NCBI GenBank assembly: GCA_032622095.1
Contig: CP136065.1
Coordinates: 109,719,195-109,783,194, forward strand
Source: Siphonodentalium dalli
Lineage: Eukaryota; Mollusca; Scaphopoda; Gadilida; Siphonodentaliidae
Length of the DNA: 64,000 nucleotides
Reading direction: 5' to 3'
The notes under the pieces are model-generated. The model worked only from the letters and a program-made list of their open reading frames with translations, was not told where the DNA came from and did not search any database. A program made the translations under genes and the position numbers. Shown here one piece after another: positions 32,345-44,400 of the stretch (the first letter of the stretch is position 1; every line of letters starts with the position of its first letter).

Positions 32345-32532
32345 CTTTCTTAAATTTTGTGAAAACCCTGTGCCAATGATTCTTTTATATATGTGAGTCT
32401 AGCTACCATGCTAGTAAGCCAGTGCATTCTGTTATATATGCAAGGCATTGGAGACTTGCATACGGTATATAAGAGAATACACTGACACAGATTCTTTACT
32501 GCTGCACCAGCATGGCTCCTGTCATGAAACGG
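32345..32532. mobile_element. MITE family A copy
   Basis: Core gagtctagctacc and aagagaatacactgacac, right end gtcatgaaacggTTAA. The left terminus is degraded. Confidence 0.55.
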
Positions 32533-32894
32533 TTAACGTGTAATAGCTGCAATAAACTCTATATTCAAGTTATTAGGTTGAGGTCTGCATTGATTCTTTT
32601 GGAGCTAGACGGTTTTCGTATTCATTAATAATTAAAATTGGATATCATTTATGGATCTCCAGTGGATGATAAAGATGGTATGTGAGTTGATGCTACATGT
32701 ATATGCGATGGACTGGTTGACAATATAGTCAGAAATAGTTTTCAAATTATTGTACTATCTGATTCATGCACAATGATCTAAGCTTGATAATGTTCAAAGA
32801 TATTAATAGATAATATATCCATATTTTTGCCAGTGAAATAACCTAGCCTGTAAACTGAGGACAGTCATTGTCCATAGGTATCGGCTCGATAATT

Positions 32895-33705
32895 ATACCC
32901 CCCGCAACAAAGTTAGGGGGGGTATACTGGAGTCAGCTTGTCCGTCCGTCCGTCCGTCGTCCGTCCATCGTCCGTCGGCGTCGTCCGTCCGTGGACACAA
33001 ATTTGTCCGGAGTTTTTCTCAGTCGTTTTTTGATCAATTTCCGTGAAACTTGGCACAGACATCAACCACCATGGGAACCTGTGCACCTGCGATTATGACG
33101 TCTGTTGGACTTTCTTTAGTGGAGTTATCCCCCCTATTTCGACTTATAAAATTTTCACAACATGTATACTTTTGTCCGAGCTTTTATTCCTACATTTTTC
33201 AGTCAATTTTTTTAAAACGTGGCACAGATATTTAGTACCATGGGAACTTGTGCACTTGCGATTATGACGTCTGTCCGACATTTTTTGGTGGAGTTATCCC
33301 CCTTTTTTTATTTAGAATTTGTTTTTCGCAACATTCATAATTTTGTCCGAGCTTTTATTCCTACATTTTTCGGTCAATGTTTTTTAATCTTGGCACTGAT
33401 ATTTAGTACCATGGGAACCTGTGCACCTGCGATTATGACGTCTGTCCGACATTTTTTGGTGGAGTTATTCCCCTTTTACAACTTAGAAATTTTTTCGCAA
33501 CATACATAATTTTGTCCAAGCTTTTATTCCTACATTTTTCGGTCAATAGGTTTAAGATTAGGGTTATGGTTGTACACCTGCAATGGGAACTGTTATTTTA
33601 TTATTTTAACTAAATGTTTACTGACATGTGAAACATCTTAGTATTTTAAAAACAGGGGGGTATCCGTAGTCCCATTGGGACAGTCACACCTCTAGTTAGG
33701 AGTTG
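32895..33705 (+). mobile_element. GGGGGGTATAC element with GTCC tract and 170-bp units
   Basis: Starts taccccccgcaac...gttagggggggtatact, followed by a tccgtccgtccgtcc tract. Units marked by ccatgggaacctgtgcacct occur near 33070, 33239 and 33411 (steps about 170). It ends near ggggggtatccgtagtccca. ORFs with repeated MGTCAPAIMTSV are periodic by-products. Confidence 0.6.
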
Positions 33706-34036
33706 TATCCTAATTAATGCAGAAGTAAATTAGTGAAATTTTAGGAGTTGGTGTCTAAACATCTGGTGTAAAAATATTTTTTTTTGCAGGTCTGGGAGTG
33801 TTGGGTCCCCAAAATCGCCAGATGCTTAAAAAAATGGCATACCTTCCTACAATTTTTTTACAAACCTCCAACTGCGAAAGTAAGGAAATATTTAACTTTT
33901 ATTGAATTTGTCTAAAAACAGTAAATTGCTAGCTAACTAAATAATCATTGGAAAATCAAAATATCAGGATAGTTTGGTCTGAAATTTCCAACTGATATGG
34001 TGTGGGCAAGGTATGAAATTTACAATATTCTAATGT

Positions 34037-34654
34037 TAAAAGTACTCAATCCGCATCAATGGTCCCCATATCATCAGATTCCAACAAGAACAACGTTTTT
34101 TCAAATGCAGCTTCATTTATCAGAATCGATTAATTGCAACAGAATGAAATGCTAACCACTGTCAACTATGGTATAAAATATCCCAAAACTTGTTATTTAT
34201 CAGCATTTTGTTCAACAAAATATGGCCATATTATTACTTGAGTATCACAAAATTTAGCCGTATTACCACTTGATTTTAGAGTTATCCATCTTCATCCGCA
34301 ATTTAGTCCTAGACCGTCCATTTGACCACGTGTTTCTGGGCCACAAATAATTGAACATCTCGAGAAATAGCAAACTTCAAAAATCGATATCTGATTATTC
34401 TGAGATTTGATGGGTATTTTTTAACCCCAATCATAGTTTTACACTTTCTATGCTAAATACTCATTGACAAGTAGTTCCCTTATGGTCGTTGAACTTATTA
34501 TCTGAACATTTCCCGCCAATGAATATGATTCTTCAGCACTTGTATTATATGTTCCCAGTGCCATCTGCTTATATCCCTCCAAATGAATGATAGACCATCC
34601 AATGTATACTTTTATAACTGCATGGTTGGGAAAATCCATTTAGAATAGGAAGGG
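34037..34654. mobile_element. Degraded family E element and adjacent family B MITE
   Basis: 34037-34420 starts aaaagtactcaatccgcatc and keeps ccgtccatttgaccacgtg, as in the copy at 18774. 34440-34654 is a family B copy ending taggaaggg before TTAA. Confidence 0.55.
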
Positions 34655-35274
34655 TTAAAAACATTGCATTTTAGCTTCCTATTTTTGTATGGTCTGCTGC
34701 CTCTGGTAAAAGAAATAACTATTCAACATGGAATTTATGGCACTGTTATCAAAGGCCCTCAGCAATTAAATGTCGAGTCATGTCATATCTGATAGATTTA
34801 ACAAATCAATACAATCTATAAAAAGCCAAATTTTAGAACACTTGTGACAAATAAATGGTACCTTTAACTATAAATAAGAAATAAAGATATAGATCACTGT
34901 GTCTAACTATAAGATATGATCATATTACAGAATGTGTGTTGTGGTGAATGTAGAAAATATAAAGGATGGATCAAGGTATAAATACAATGGAAAAGGGACG
35001 CGCAGGATATGGGGTCACCAGGAATGTTTTACCATGAAGAGGATTAAATGCCATTCAGCCTTGAAAGATGCTGTTCTGGAATCGGAAATGCGAAGCTATA
35101 GTTATTTCTCAACTGGTGGATTAGATTTAAAAGGTTGAATATCGTGGACCAAGGATGCAGTCTACTTTTGACCACTGTGAGTTGAAACATCTTTTTACAA
35201 AGAGACTCAGATATATATAATGTTCCCAACTTGAACTTTTTAAGATATTATAATATTTATGTGGAGAGCATTAA
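34655..35274. other. Intergenic, no supported gene
   Basis: An open frame at 34932-35138 (68 codons) is preceded by tattacag, but has no relatives that I recognise and no phase partner. I do not call it. Confidence 0.35.
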
Positions 35275-35526
35275 CCCTTTCTATACTAAATGGATCCTCC
35301 CAGCCAGTTAAAAAGTGTACATCGGAATGATCTATTATTCACTTGGAGGGATGCTAAGGTGACAAAAGCAGACAACAGATAAATAAAATTACAGAATTTT
35401 CTATTTATTGAGGGAAATGTTTAAATAATAAGTTGAACAAGCTACTTATTGTCGTTGGTTACACTTATTATCTGAATATTTCCTATGGGATAACTACTCA
35501 TCAATGATGCTTTAGTATAGAAAGGG
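35275..35526. mobile_element. MITE family B, reference copy
   Basis: 252 bp between TTAA (35271-35274) and TTAA (35527-35530). Termini CCCTTTCTATACTAAATGG and ATGCTTTAGTATAGAAAGGG. Subterminal hairpin gggaaatgtttaaataataa / ttattatctgaatatttcc. TTAA target and CCCTTT termini fit a piggyBac-type non-autonomous element (inference). Confidence 0.8.
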
Positions 35527-36404
35527 TTAAAAGACATTTCATGAGCTTATTTCACTGGTTCAAACTGATGTTTTACTATACAAACAGTATATCCAAATTG
35601 ACAACACACACCGTCATCCTTATATATTAATTAAATGCAGTGACTCTCGATTGTCAACTCATTTGCATTAGTTTATCAGCAATAGTTGTGTGTTCTGAAT
35701 CGAGAAGTAAATATTTACAATTGAGCGTATTTCAGATGATGTTTTCTATGGAGTAGTATGGTTGATTTGTTTGAGATTTTCGGCAGATGTTAGCAGAATG
35801 CTACATTCCAATATGTAAATAAATTTATTAAATTAAAAAAAAAATGTAAAAAAGAAGAAGAATGGTACATTCCTCCAATTGGCACAGTGCCCGGGTACTA
35901 ACTTATCAATTTCATGTACATGAACAAATCCATAAGATGTTTCTAACTATTTGTCGAAAAATACAATAGAATCGGTAAATTGTACCCTTTTGTAAAATAT
36001 GACATCTGATCTTTGAAAAAATGGAAATATTAGTCTTTTGTTTGTCTCGATATCAATCATGATAAATAAATGGGAATTATTCCATCGGCACACCCGGCAG
36101 CCCGCATTTATTGGAGAAATGTTTTGAAAATTTACAGGCATGTTTACGATCACCTCTAGATGGGAGCTATCAAATTTGAATGATTTTTAATGAAAAACAT
36201 GGCCGCCGGCAATCATTTTGGATTGGAAAATCATATTTAGACTAAAATATTTTAACCTATAACGCGATTAGTGATGTTGACAATCACTGTAACAGTTTTG
36301 TTTACATAACAATGGTTTCAACATGCGAATTTTTTTTATTGGTGACCTAGTATAAGAAAAAAGTTTATCTATTTCTCCATGTTCTTTTTGTTAGTGATGT
36401 TTTA

Positions 36405-37015
36405 CAGACTTTTTGTATGCCCTTTTGAAAAAAGGTTGTATTATGTAATCAGTCTGTCAATTCATCTGTCCATTCATCTGTCCATCTGTCTGTCGGTATG
36501 CCCGTCCGTTAACATTTTTGGTATCTGAACGATAACACCAGTTTGGATTATTTGATCTGAACCGAAGTTGGTATGTGTAATTCCCAGCTAAAGATACAGA
36601 CCGTGTTTGAGTATGGGTTCCATCCTATTATTTTTACATGAGTTACAACACTTTTTTGACTTAGAATTTGACCGTCTGATAACATTTTGGGTTTCAGATA
36701 GATAACTCTAGTTTGGATTATTTTATCTGAACCAAAGTTGGTTTGTGTATTGTCCAGCTAATGATACAGGCCAAGTTCGAATATGGGTTCTTTCCAATTA
36801 TATTTACATGAGTTACGGCCCTTTTTAAACTTAGAATTTGACCGATTTCATAACATTTCACTTTCAGACAGATAACTCCAGTTTGGATTATTTGATCTGA
36901 ACCAAAGATGGTGTGTGAGTTTCCCAGCTAAAACTACAGGCCAAGTTTCAATATAGGTTCTGTCCAATTATTTTCAAATGAGTTACAGCCATATTTTTAC
37001 TTTGTATTAAAGCTA
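36405..37015 (+). repeat. GTCC-led repeat with three 170-bp units
   Basis: Opens tatgcccttttgaaaaaagg and a tctgtccatctgtctgtc tract, as at 63575. Units marked by gataacaccagtttgg occur at 36531, 36701 and 36871. Related material is at 460-830 (reverse orientation), 52797-53120, 55440-55960 and 63575-64000. Confidence 0.7.
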
Positions 37016-37995
37016 AAAAAAATATTTTATTTTGTGGTAGTACAATTCAAAATGGCTAAAGGGAATATTTTACGACATCCTAGTGTTGCTCTTGCTATCA
37101 TTTTTACACATTTACCCACTTTGAAGGCCTTGAGTCCCTGCAGAGACAAAAACTTGTCAACACATGCCAAGAATGTCAACTATTGTTTATTCAATTGGAA
37201 GTTGGAACAATAGAACATTATCTTACATAGTACAGGGCACTGCCATACTTAAAATTCTTTTTAGGAATGCTTGATATCATATCCATATTTTGACTCAATC
37301 CTCTTTATTCTAAATGTGTTGTTTGTTCAAATATTTATTAGCCCTAGCAGCATATATTGATAGCTGTCAAGTATGGTAGGTGTCATGAATTATACCATGC
37401 AACATATTTTTCAATACCGTTTGATTAAAAGGCTTTAATAATCCTCTTTGAAAAGTTTGACTTTATAGTGCTTTGGCATTTTTTCTTAAACATTTCCCAA
37501 AATAAAACTTCCATTTACCAATTACTGTTGTCAATGTTGACAAATATTATAATAATCTGGTATAATGAGCAAAAATTTAATATCAGACAGAGTTTGGTAT
37601 TCCCATAGGCTGTCTGTTGAGTCAATTTGGTATCACTGATCAAAGAAGTTGATGATGTCTGTGGTGGGGCATGAGCATTCGGTACTTAGTTATATCATAG
37701 AGCATTAAAGATGCTCATAGAGCATTAAAGATACTCTATCTCTTCCCTACAGCACTTCCAATGACAACAATATAATTTCTATGGAACACCATTTCAATGC
37801 ATGTTTCAACTGTAATTACCAAAAACGCACAGGGTGAACATCAGGTATTGAGAAGTGTTTTGAAAGATATATTTATAATAAAGATTTTGTGATACTCTTG
37901 TTTAAAGTTGGATTCCGGATTCCAAGGGGTAAGGTGGTGGTACCCTCACATCTACACAGAAAGTTGAGGGAAGAGATACACCATCTTTAGACCTT
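37016..37995. other. Intergenic, no recognised feature
   Basis: AT-rich with a short repeat (catagagcattaaagat twice at 37696-37730). An upstream myosin exon may lie somewhere in 30.5-38.3 kb but none could be supported. Confidence 0.35.
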
Positions 37996-37999
37996 TCTA

Positions 38000-38240
38000 T
38001 ACCAAATGATCATTGACGAGTAGTTCCCTTAATAGGACCATAGGTCATTTGCAGAAGTTATTATCTGACATTTCATACCAATGAATATGAATTATTCTGC
38101 ACTTGTATTATCACTTCATCTGGCTGTCGTCTGCTCATATATCCTTTTTAAACATCCCTCCAAATGAGTAATAGACCATTCCAATCTAAACATTTATAAC
38201 TGAGTGGGAGATTCCCATTCCATTTATTATGGACATGGAT
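38000..38240. mobile_element. MITE family B copy
   Basis: Left cctttctataccaaatgatc, internal ccataggtcatttgcagaag, then gagtgggagattcccatt. The right terminus is altered. It ends 70 bases before the first myosin exon. Confidence 0.6.
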
Positions 38241-38311
38241 TAAGTCAATGATTATACCCCCACTTAAAAATTGTGATACTGCATATTGGATTATGTTTGT
38301 TTTCTTCTCAG

Positions 38312-38439
38312 ATACAGCATATACTATGAACATGGGAGGTTACTCTAATATAGATGATCTTACTTACATGGTTGGACCATTGAGTGAAGAAACCATTGTG
38401 AAATGTCTGCAGGCCAGATTTTATGACCGACAATATCAG
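38312..38439 (+). CDS. Myosin exon 1 of window (motor N-terminus)
   Basis: 128 bases, enters in phase 1 after ctcag and leaves in phase 0 before gtaaga. Encodes TAYTMNMGGYSNIDDL, TYMVGPLSEETIVKCLQARF and YDRQYQ, the opening helix pair of a myosin head. Confidence 0.88.
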
Positions 38440-41400
38440 GTAAGAAATCGTATTGTCGAGTGTCAAAAATTGTACAGTGTTGAGTTGTTTCTGATGTTTC
38501 CACTTTATTTATTTCGAGGAAACAATTAAGATTAATTCTAATAATTAGGCTTTTGTCATGCATAAATTTTAAATCTAAATGATCTAGCACCGAAATATGT
38601 GTTAGATTTGATTAGATTATTAATTGGTAATTATATAAAAATCTATACAGTTTGATGCATAGAAGATGACACATGCATACAAGTGAATGAGCAATATAAT
38701 ATGAATATGAATGAAATTGTGGTCGACATTAAATTTACCTGTAATTGAGTGATAAAAAAACTCAATAATTAGGAGTATAATCAATAAAATTTAAAAAGAT
38801 GGTTCGTTGGATATTTCTAATATTAATACTGGTTATCTTTTATAATAAAAAATATCATTACCAGGGACAACACTGAAAGAAGGACACAAAATCTCTCTTA
38901 TTTTTGTAGTGGTCCCTTATATTATGATGAGTTTATAATTATGAAGACTGTCCAGTCTTAAAAGTATACTAATATTCTTTGCAGACTTGGGTTGGTCCCA
39001 TCCTTGTGTCACTGAATCCTTACCAGACAAAACATGGGGATGATATTCTGATGGACACTAATATCCACATTCCTACTGCTTTACAAAGTGTTGTCAACAA
39101 TGCTGTCAAATGTCACAGGGACACCGGTTACTCACAAGTCATGGTACTCAGGTAAATTATATGTCTTAATTACATGGACTTCGCAGTGGATAGAGAATTA
39201 AAGAAAATAAAACAAAGTTGATTTATTTTATATAATACATATACTTGTTGATGATGGGTTGTTTACATAAATTGATAACTTTTTACATGTACCCAGTGCA
39301 AAGGCTGAGTCCATTTAACTTTTTGATAACTGAATAAATTATCTTATTCCAATAATTTGTGTTAATATGTACATTTTAGTACATATCAGTGTACTATTTA
39401 ATTCAACAACAAAACTCTAGATTATGATCCCAATCATAGCAATTTACTATCACCAAGGGATGGGTTAAACATCTGCCAATTGTGATCGGCCTCTCGTTCA
39501 TAAATGTTATACATGATAGAAACTTAAAAAAAGAATACACTTATGGTTGTATAAAGCATACAACAGGGTGTATTCCCAATATTTTGTGCACAACTTATGA
39601 CAAAACCTCACCATAAATGCTAAAAAAAGCCTATTATATTTTCTTTAAATTGTGTGCATGCTGGTGCATGGTGATTTTAGAAAGTAATATTGGATGTAAT
39701 TGAATAAAAGTAATTGAATTACATGTCTATTTATACAAGTAATTAATTTCTTTCATTTATTTTAATTGAGAAATCTCGCAAGTACAAATTACTATTATAA
39801 ATTAGAATTCAGCTCACAAGTTCAACAAACAACCTAAGGTTGATTTTGAAAATATTAACTAAGCATCCATATCAATGAATCAAGGGGAAACATAAATTAC
39901 TCATCAGCACATATTCAGTTATCATATGTTGATCTGGATTCTATTAAATCAACAAAGTTAAAGACATATTATTATTATATGGCCTTAATTCAGTGAATAA
40001 AACCGATAAGTTAGTATCCAAACAGTATTTCCACTCAAAGAATGTAGATATCAACTAAGATTATCAAAAATTCCAACCACATTGACTTACCATTTCACTG
40101 AACACAACGTTTCAACTACGCAAATAATATTTACTACCTTCATTCCAGACGAATTATTGGGCATAAAACATTACGGCAATGAATCCGCCAATAATGGTTA
40201 CTTCATGTAATTTGTTTACAACAATTACACAGTTTTCTGTGTATTTGGGTATCAAATTTATGAAAATAACTTATTTTTTCATGATGAGTTTTGTTACTCC
40301 TTTCTGAACACCTCAGCGGAGTGTTTGAAATCACTTTACGCGATGGCCACGGGGCTCTCTGATGCTGGCATTGTTCTCCTGGACAAGAGTCTTCATTTAC
40401 AATCAATTTGCAGATGAAGACAATATAATAATCCTAATATGCGCAATTTTGTTTTAGTCGAACATATTGCTTAATCTGAAGAGAATAAGGAGGAAATTCT
40501 TACTATCAATGTTTGCATACCATAATGCTGTTAACTCTTTCTATACTAAATGGATTCTCCTGCCCAGTTATAACATATTATATATTGGAATGGTCTTTTA
40601 TTAATTTTGAGGGGTGCTTAGGAAAAATGAGCCGAAGACAGACACTGATGAAAAGATGCAAAAGGATTACTATTCATTAGTGGGAAATCTGATAAAAGTT
40701 CAACAAACTTCCTCGTTTTTGAACTTATTATCTGAACATTTTCTAAGGGCACTATTCGTTCATCAGTATTTATTATAGAAAGGGTTAATTATCTATTTAT
40801 TTTCCTATATAATGCCATGAATAATCAATAAAACTGTATACTAATTGTAGGGTCCTGCGAATATTCGATATTCGATTCGAAAGTCAAATTCGATTTGAAT
40901 TCGAGTCGAAATTGCCAACTCGAAATTTCGAATATACACTGATGGAAAAGTAGGCTGTTTACAGACAAGTACACACATCGATCTTAGCTGTTTTTGTGCC
41001 ACTTAATTACAGAAAATGATGTATATATGCACCTTATAATTCTTATTGTACATCGCGATTATACATATTAAATATAAGTATAACCAGCAATTAGCCACTA
41101 TAGGACTACTAAATACGCCTGAATTCTAGCTTTGAACATGGTAGCCAAAAGCTCGGAGATTACCGATGGACCGACAACGCGCGTGAATAATAATAGCTAT
41201 GAGACTGAGCAACCGCTATAGCGTTATCTGCCGTCTATCCGTCTCATATTCTGCATTATGTAGTATAGCTGAGAATTTAAACAACACGTGTTCCCGGCAT
41301 CGGAGCGTTCTTTGACACTTGACAAAATGTCGTCGTTATTCATGTTTATTTTAAACATGATAAAGCTGCAGGTAGTGCAGGGACTTAAATGTGAGATGAA

Positions 41401-44400
41401 TGCAACCTGGTGTATAAATCGCAGGCATCTGGGACAATGACCCATCTATGGAACCATCTGTCCAAGAAGCATCCAGCACTACATAATCAGGCTACCCTGC
41501 GACTGTTGTTGCATCTTCAAGTTTATAACAACGGGTGATTCCGAATGTCGATTTGAAATTTTGCATGTACATGCAAACTGTACAAATTTCGCGTGATTTT
41601 AGTTCTGATAATCCGTTTAGTGGTTATATATTTATCGTCGTGACGGCCGCATAGACGTTTTTTTTAAATCTGCCTTTTTTTCTCGACAATTATCATTTGA
41701 AGTTAATAGTATTGCAAACGACGGTTCATCGCCACATAAGTTATGGTGGAACTTCGTGCATGTAGTTGATAGAACGTTTCACAAATCGTCTAATCGTTGA
41801 CAAACATGCCCAATTGAGAATGCAACACACAGATATGATTCGATTCGATATTCGATTCGATTTCCAGAATTCGATTCGATAAAAATCTCCAATTCGCAGG
41901 ACCCTAACTAATTGGTATATATTGAAAAAATCCGGTACTCAAATAGTATGTGTGCCTTTAATAATGTTCAACATCCAGCAATTTTTTTTATCTGACAACA
42001 GTGGAGAAAATGGAAGTGGCAAATCCCACTGTGCCCTACAACTTCTGCGGCAACTATTCAAATCAGCAGGTGGAGGTATAGAAACAGACACATACAAGCA
42101 TACTTCTGCTACCTTGACTGTACTGCGGTCGTTAGGTATGGCAACTACCGCCTGTAATCCTGGAAGTTCAAGAATGGTGGGTATGATTCAACCTATTTTA
42201 GACCAACATAAATTAATTAATTGATTTCAGGCAATTTAATTTCAGAACAATGTGGAGGGGGAGAGGTTTTTAGCTCTCCAGTAGAGCTATAGACATCATT
42301 GCATAGGGTCAGTCTGTCCAGCTGGGTGTATAATTTTATCCAAGCTTTTTAAAATATTCCTTCAATATTTTTATCAATAGTTATGAAACTTGGCACAGAT
42401 ATTCAACACCTATGCACCTAAAGATTTTAGGTTGATTAGAATTATGTGAGTTGTCGCCAGTTTTAACTTAGAAATTTATATATTTTTACACATTCCTACT
42501 GTATGATGTTGACTGAGCTTTTATTTATATCTTTCAGATACTCTCCCCTGAATTTTCTGTATTGATTTGAGGGTATAACACATCTTTAATGAGTCGCAAT
42601 TTTATACTAAATTTATTAACCAAATTTAGTGGACGTGGTTAATAAATTTTGTATAGAATTGCGATGAAATTGAGATCTTTTTTATCACATAATCACATTT
42701 TAGCAAGTAAAAACAATTTTGAAATGGATGGGGTTAAACAAAAAAAATATTGATTTCCTTATTACAAACAAAGAGGAAGTAAAGACACCTTCATGAAAAA
42801 ATATAGTTCTATTTTAAATGTGTTTTTTCATGTTGACAAAATTTTTCAACCACCCTTATCTCACAGTCAACACTAAATAACCCAACACAAATTGAATATC
42901 ATAATTATATTCTAATTAACATAATAATAACATTGATTTATATCATTGCGCTATAAGCTCTTTTATTATATGATCATAAGTTTCTTTCCCCAATTCCTAT
43001 GTTAAACATAATGAAAAAATCAGGATATCTAATGATGTTCACCTCATTAATGAAACAACATTTTAATAGCAGTTCTGAGTGACATCATATACTTCAGGGG
43101 TTAACATAACTTATTATCAGATCTGAAATAGATCAGGTTTTCACAGCGACATTCAACGTTTTGTCCAATCAAAGCTTGTTTCATATAATAAAACAGTTAT
43201 CTCATTGTTTCTTTGTTGACACGAGGAATTGTCAGCCCTACGGCCTTGGTGAATATTGACTTCCTCGGGTTGACAATTCGTTGTGTCAACCTCGAAACAA
43301 TGCGATAATTGTATAATATCAATGCGAGTGCCGTTAATACATGTGTGTCTTATCATGTCTACCTGCCGACTTTGCCAGAGTACATGTATTAGCGGTAATG
43401 CCGAAATCTCCATTTTCATTAAAAACTCTTCCAAGATACTTGTATTTAAATTCTTCAATTGCTATAACATTATTATTAAAAACAAATCTATAGGGTGTCA
43501 AATCCACAGATTTAAGTCTGAAATAAACGAGTTTAGATTTATCTATGTTGATAGTCATACGCAATTTTCAACACCAATTTTTGACTGCCTTTAACGTAAC
43601 CTGCATATCGGTTTCATAAGTTCTCTGTTACCAAAACAAAATCATTGGCATAAGCAAGCGGGGAAGTATTTTGTTCACCTGAATCAACCCCAATGTTTAG
43701 ATCTTTAAGTTCACGAATAAGATCATTAACATACAAATTAAAGAGAGTTGTGGAAATACTGTCACCCTGTTTCACCCCAAAGATGCAAGCAAATGTGTCA
43801 GATATGAGTCCATTTATGCCTACGCATGAGTACTGTATAAAGTGCTCTGATACATACTTCTTATTGATTAGCACATGTTACCATCCACACCACATTTAAG
43901 TAGTTTGAACAGTAACAAGTCCCTGTCAACACAATCAAACGCTTTATGGAAGTCAATAAATGTTGTGAATAACTGTTTCTTCCCATTTATAAGGCTCAAC
44001 AACATAAACTACAGTAATGCTCTAATTAATCGACCTCTTAAATATGGCTTGTTGCCATTCATCGGAAAGCTCTCGGCGAGAGCTTTCCGATGAATGGCAA
44101 CAAGCCATATTTCCGACTAAATCCTGAAAAGTTACCCATAATTCTGCTGTGGTTAAGGAGTCATTTATTTAGGGCATTACTGTATTGTCCAAACATGACC
44201 TCCCAGGTCTAAAACCATTTTGTTCTTCATTCAGTATTTCATGCATCTCAAAAATGTCCATAGTCTGTTGTTAAGTATATTACTATGTAGTTTACAACAT
44301 GTAGGGGTTAGAGAGATTCCACGGTAGTTCAATGGGATTCTAGGATCCAGTGTTTTGTCTTTTGGAATGGAACATATCAAAGATTGTCTCCAGATTGATG

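Noticed and set aside
33043-33509. ORFs with repeated MGTCAPAIMTSV
   Set aside because: They track 170-bp tandem units of a GTCC-led repeat, with no conserved domain.
34932-35138. 68-codon ORF after a tattacag, considered as an upstream myosin exon
   Set aside because: No myosin similarity, no phase match to the exon at 38312 and no convincing donor in frame.
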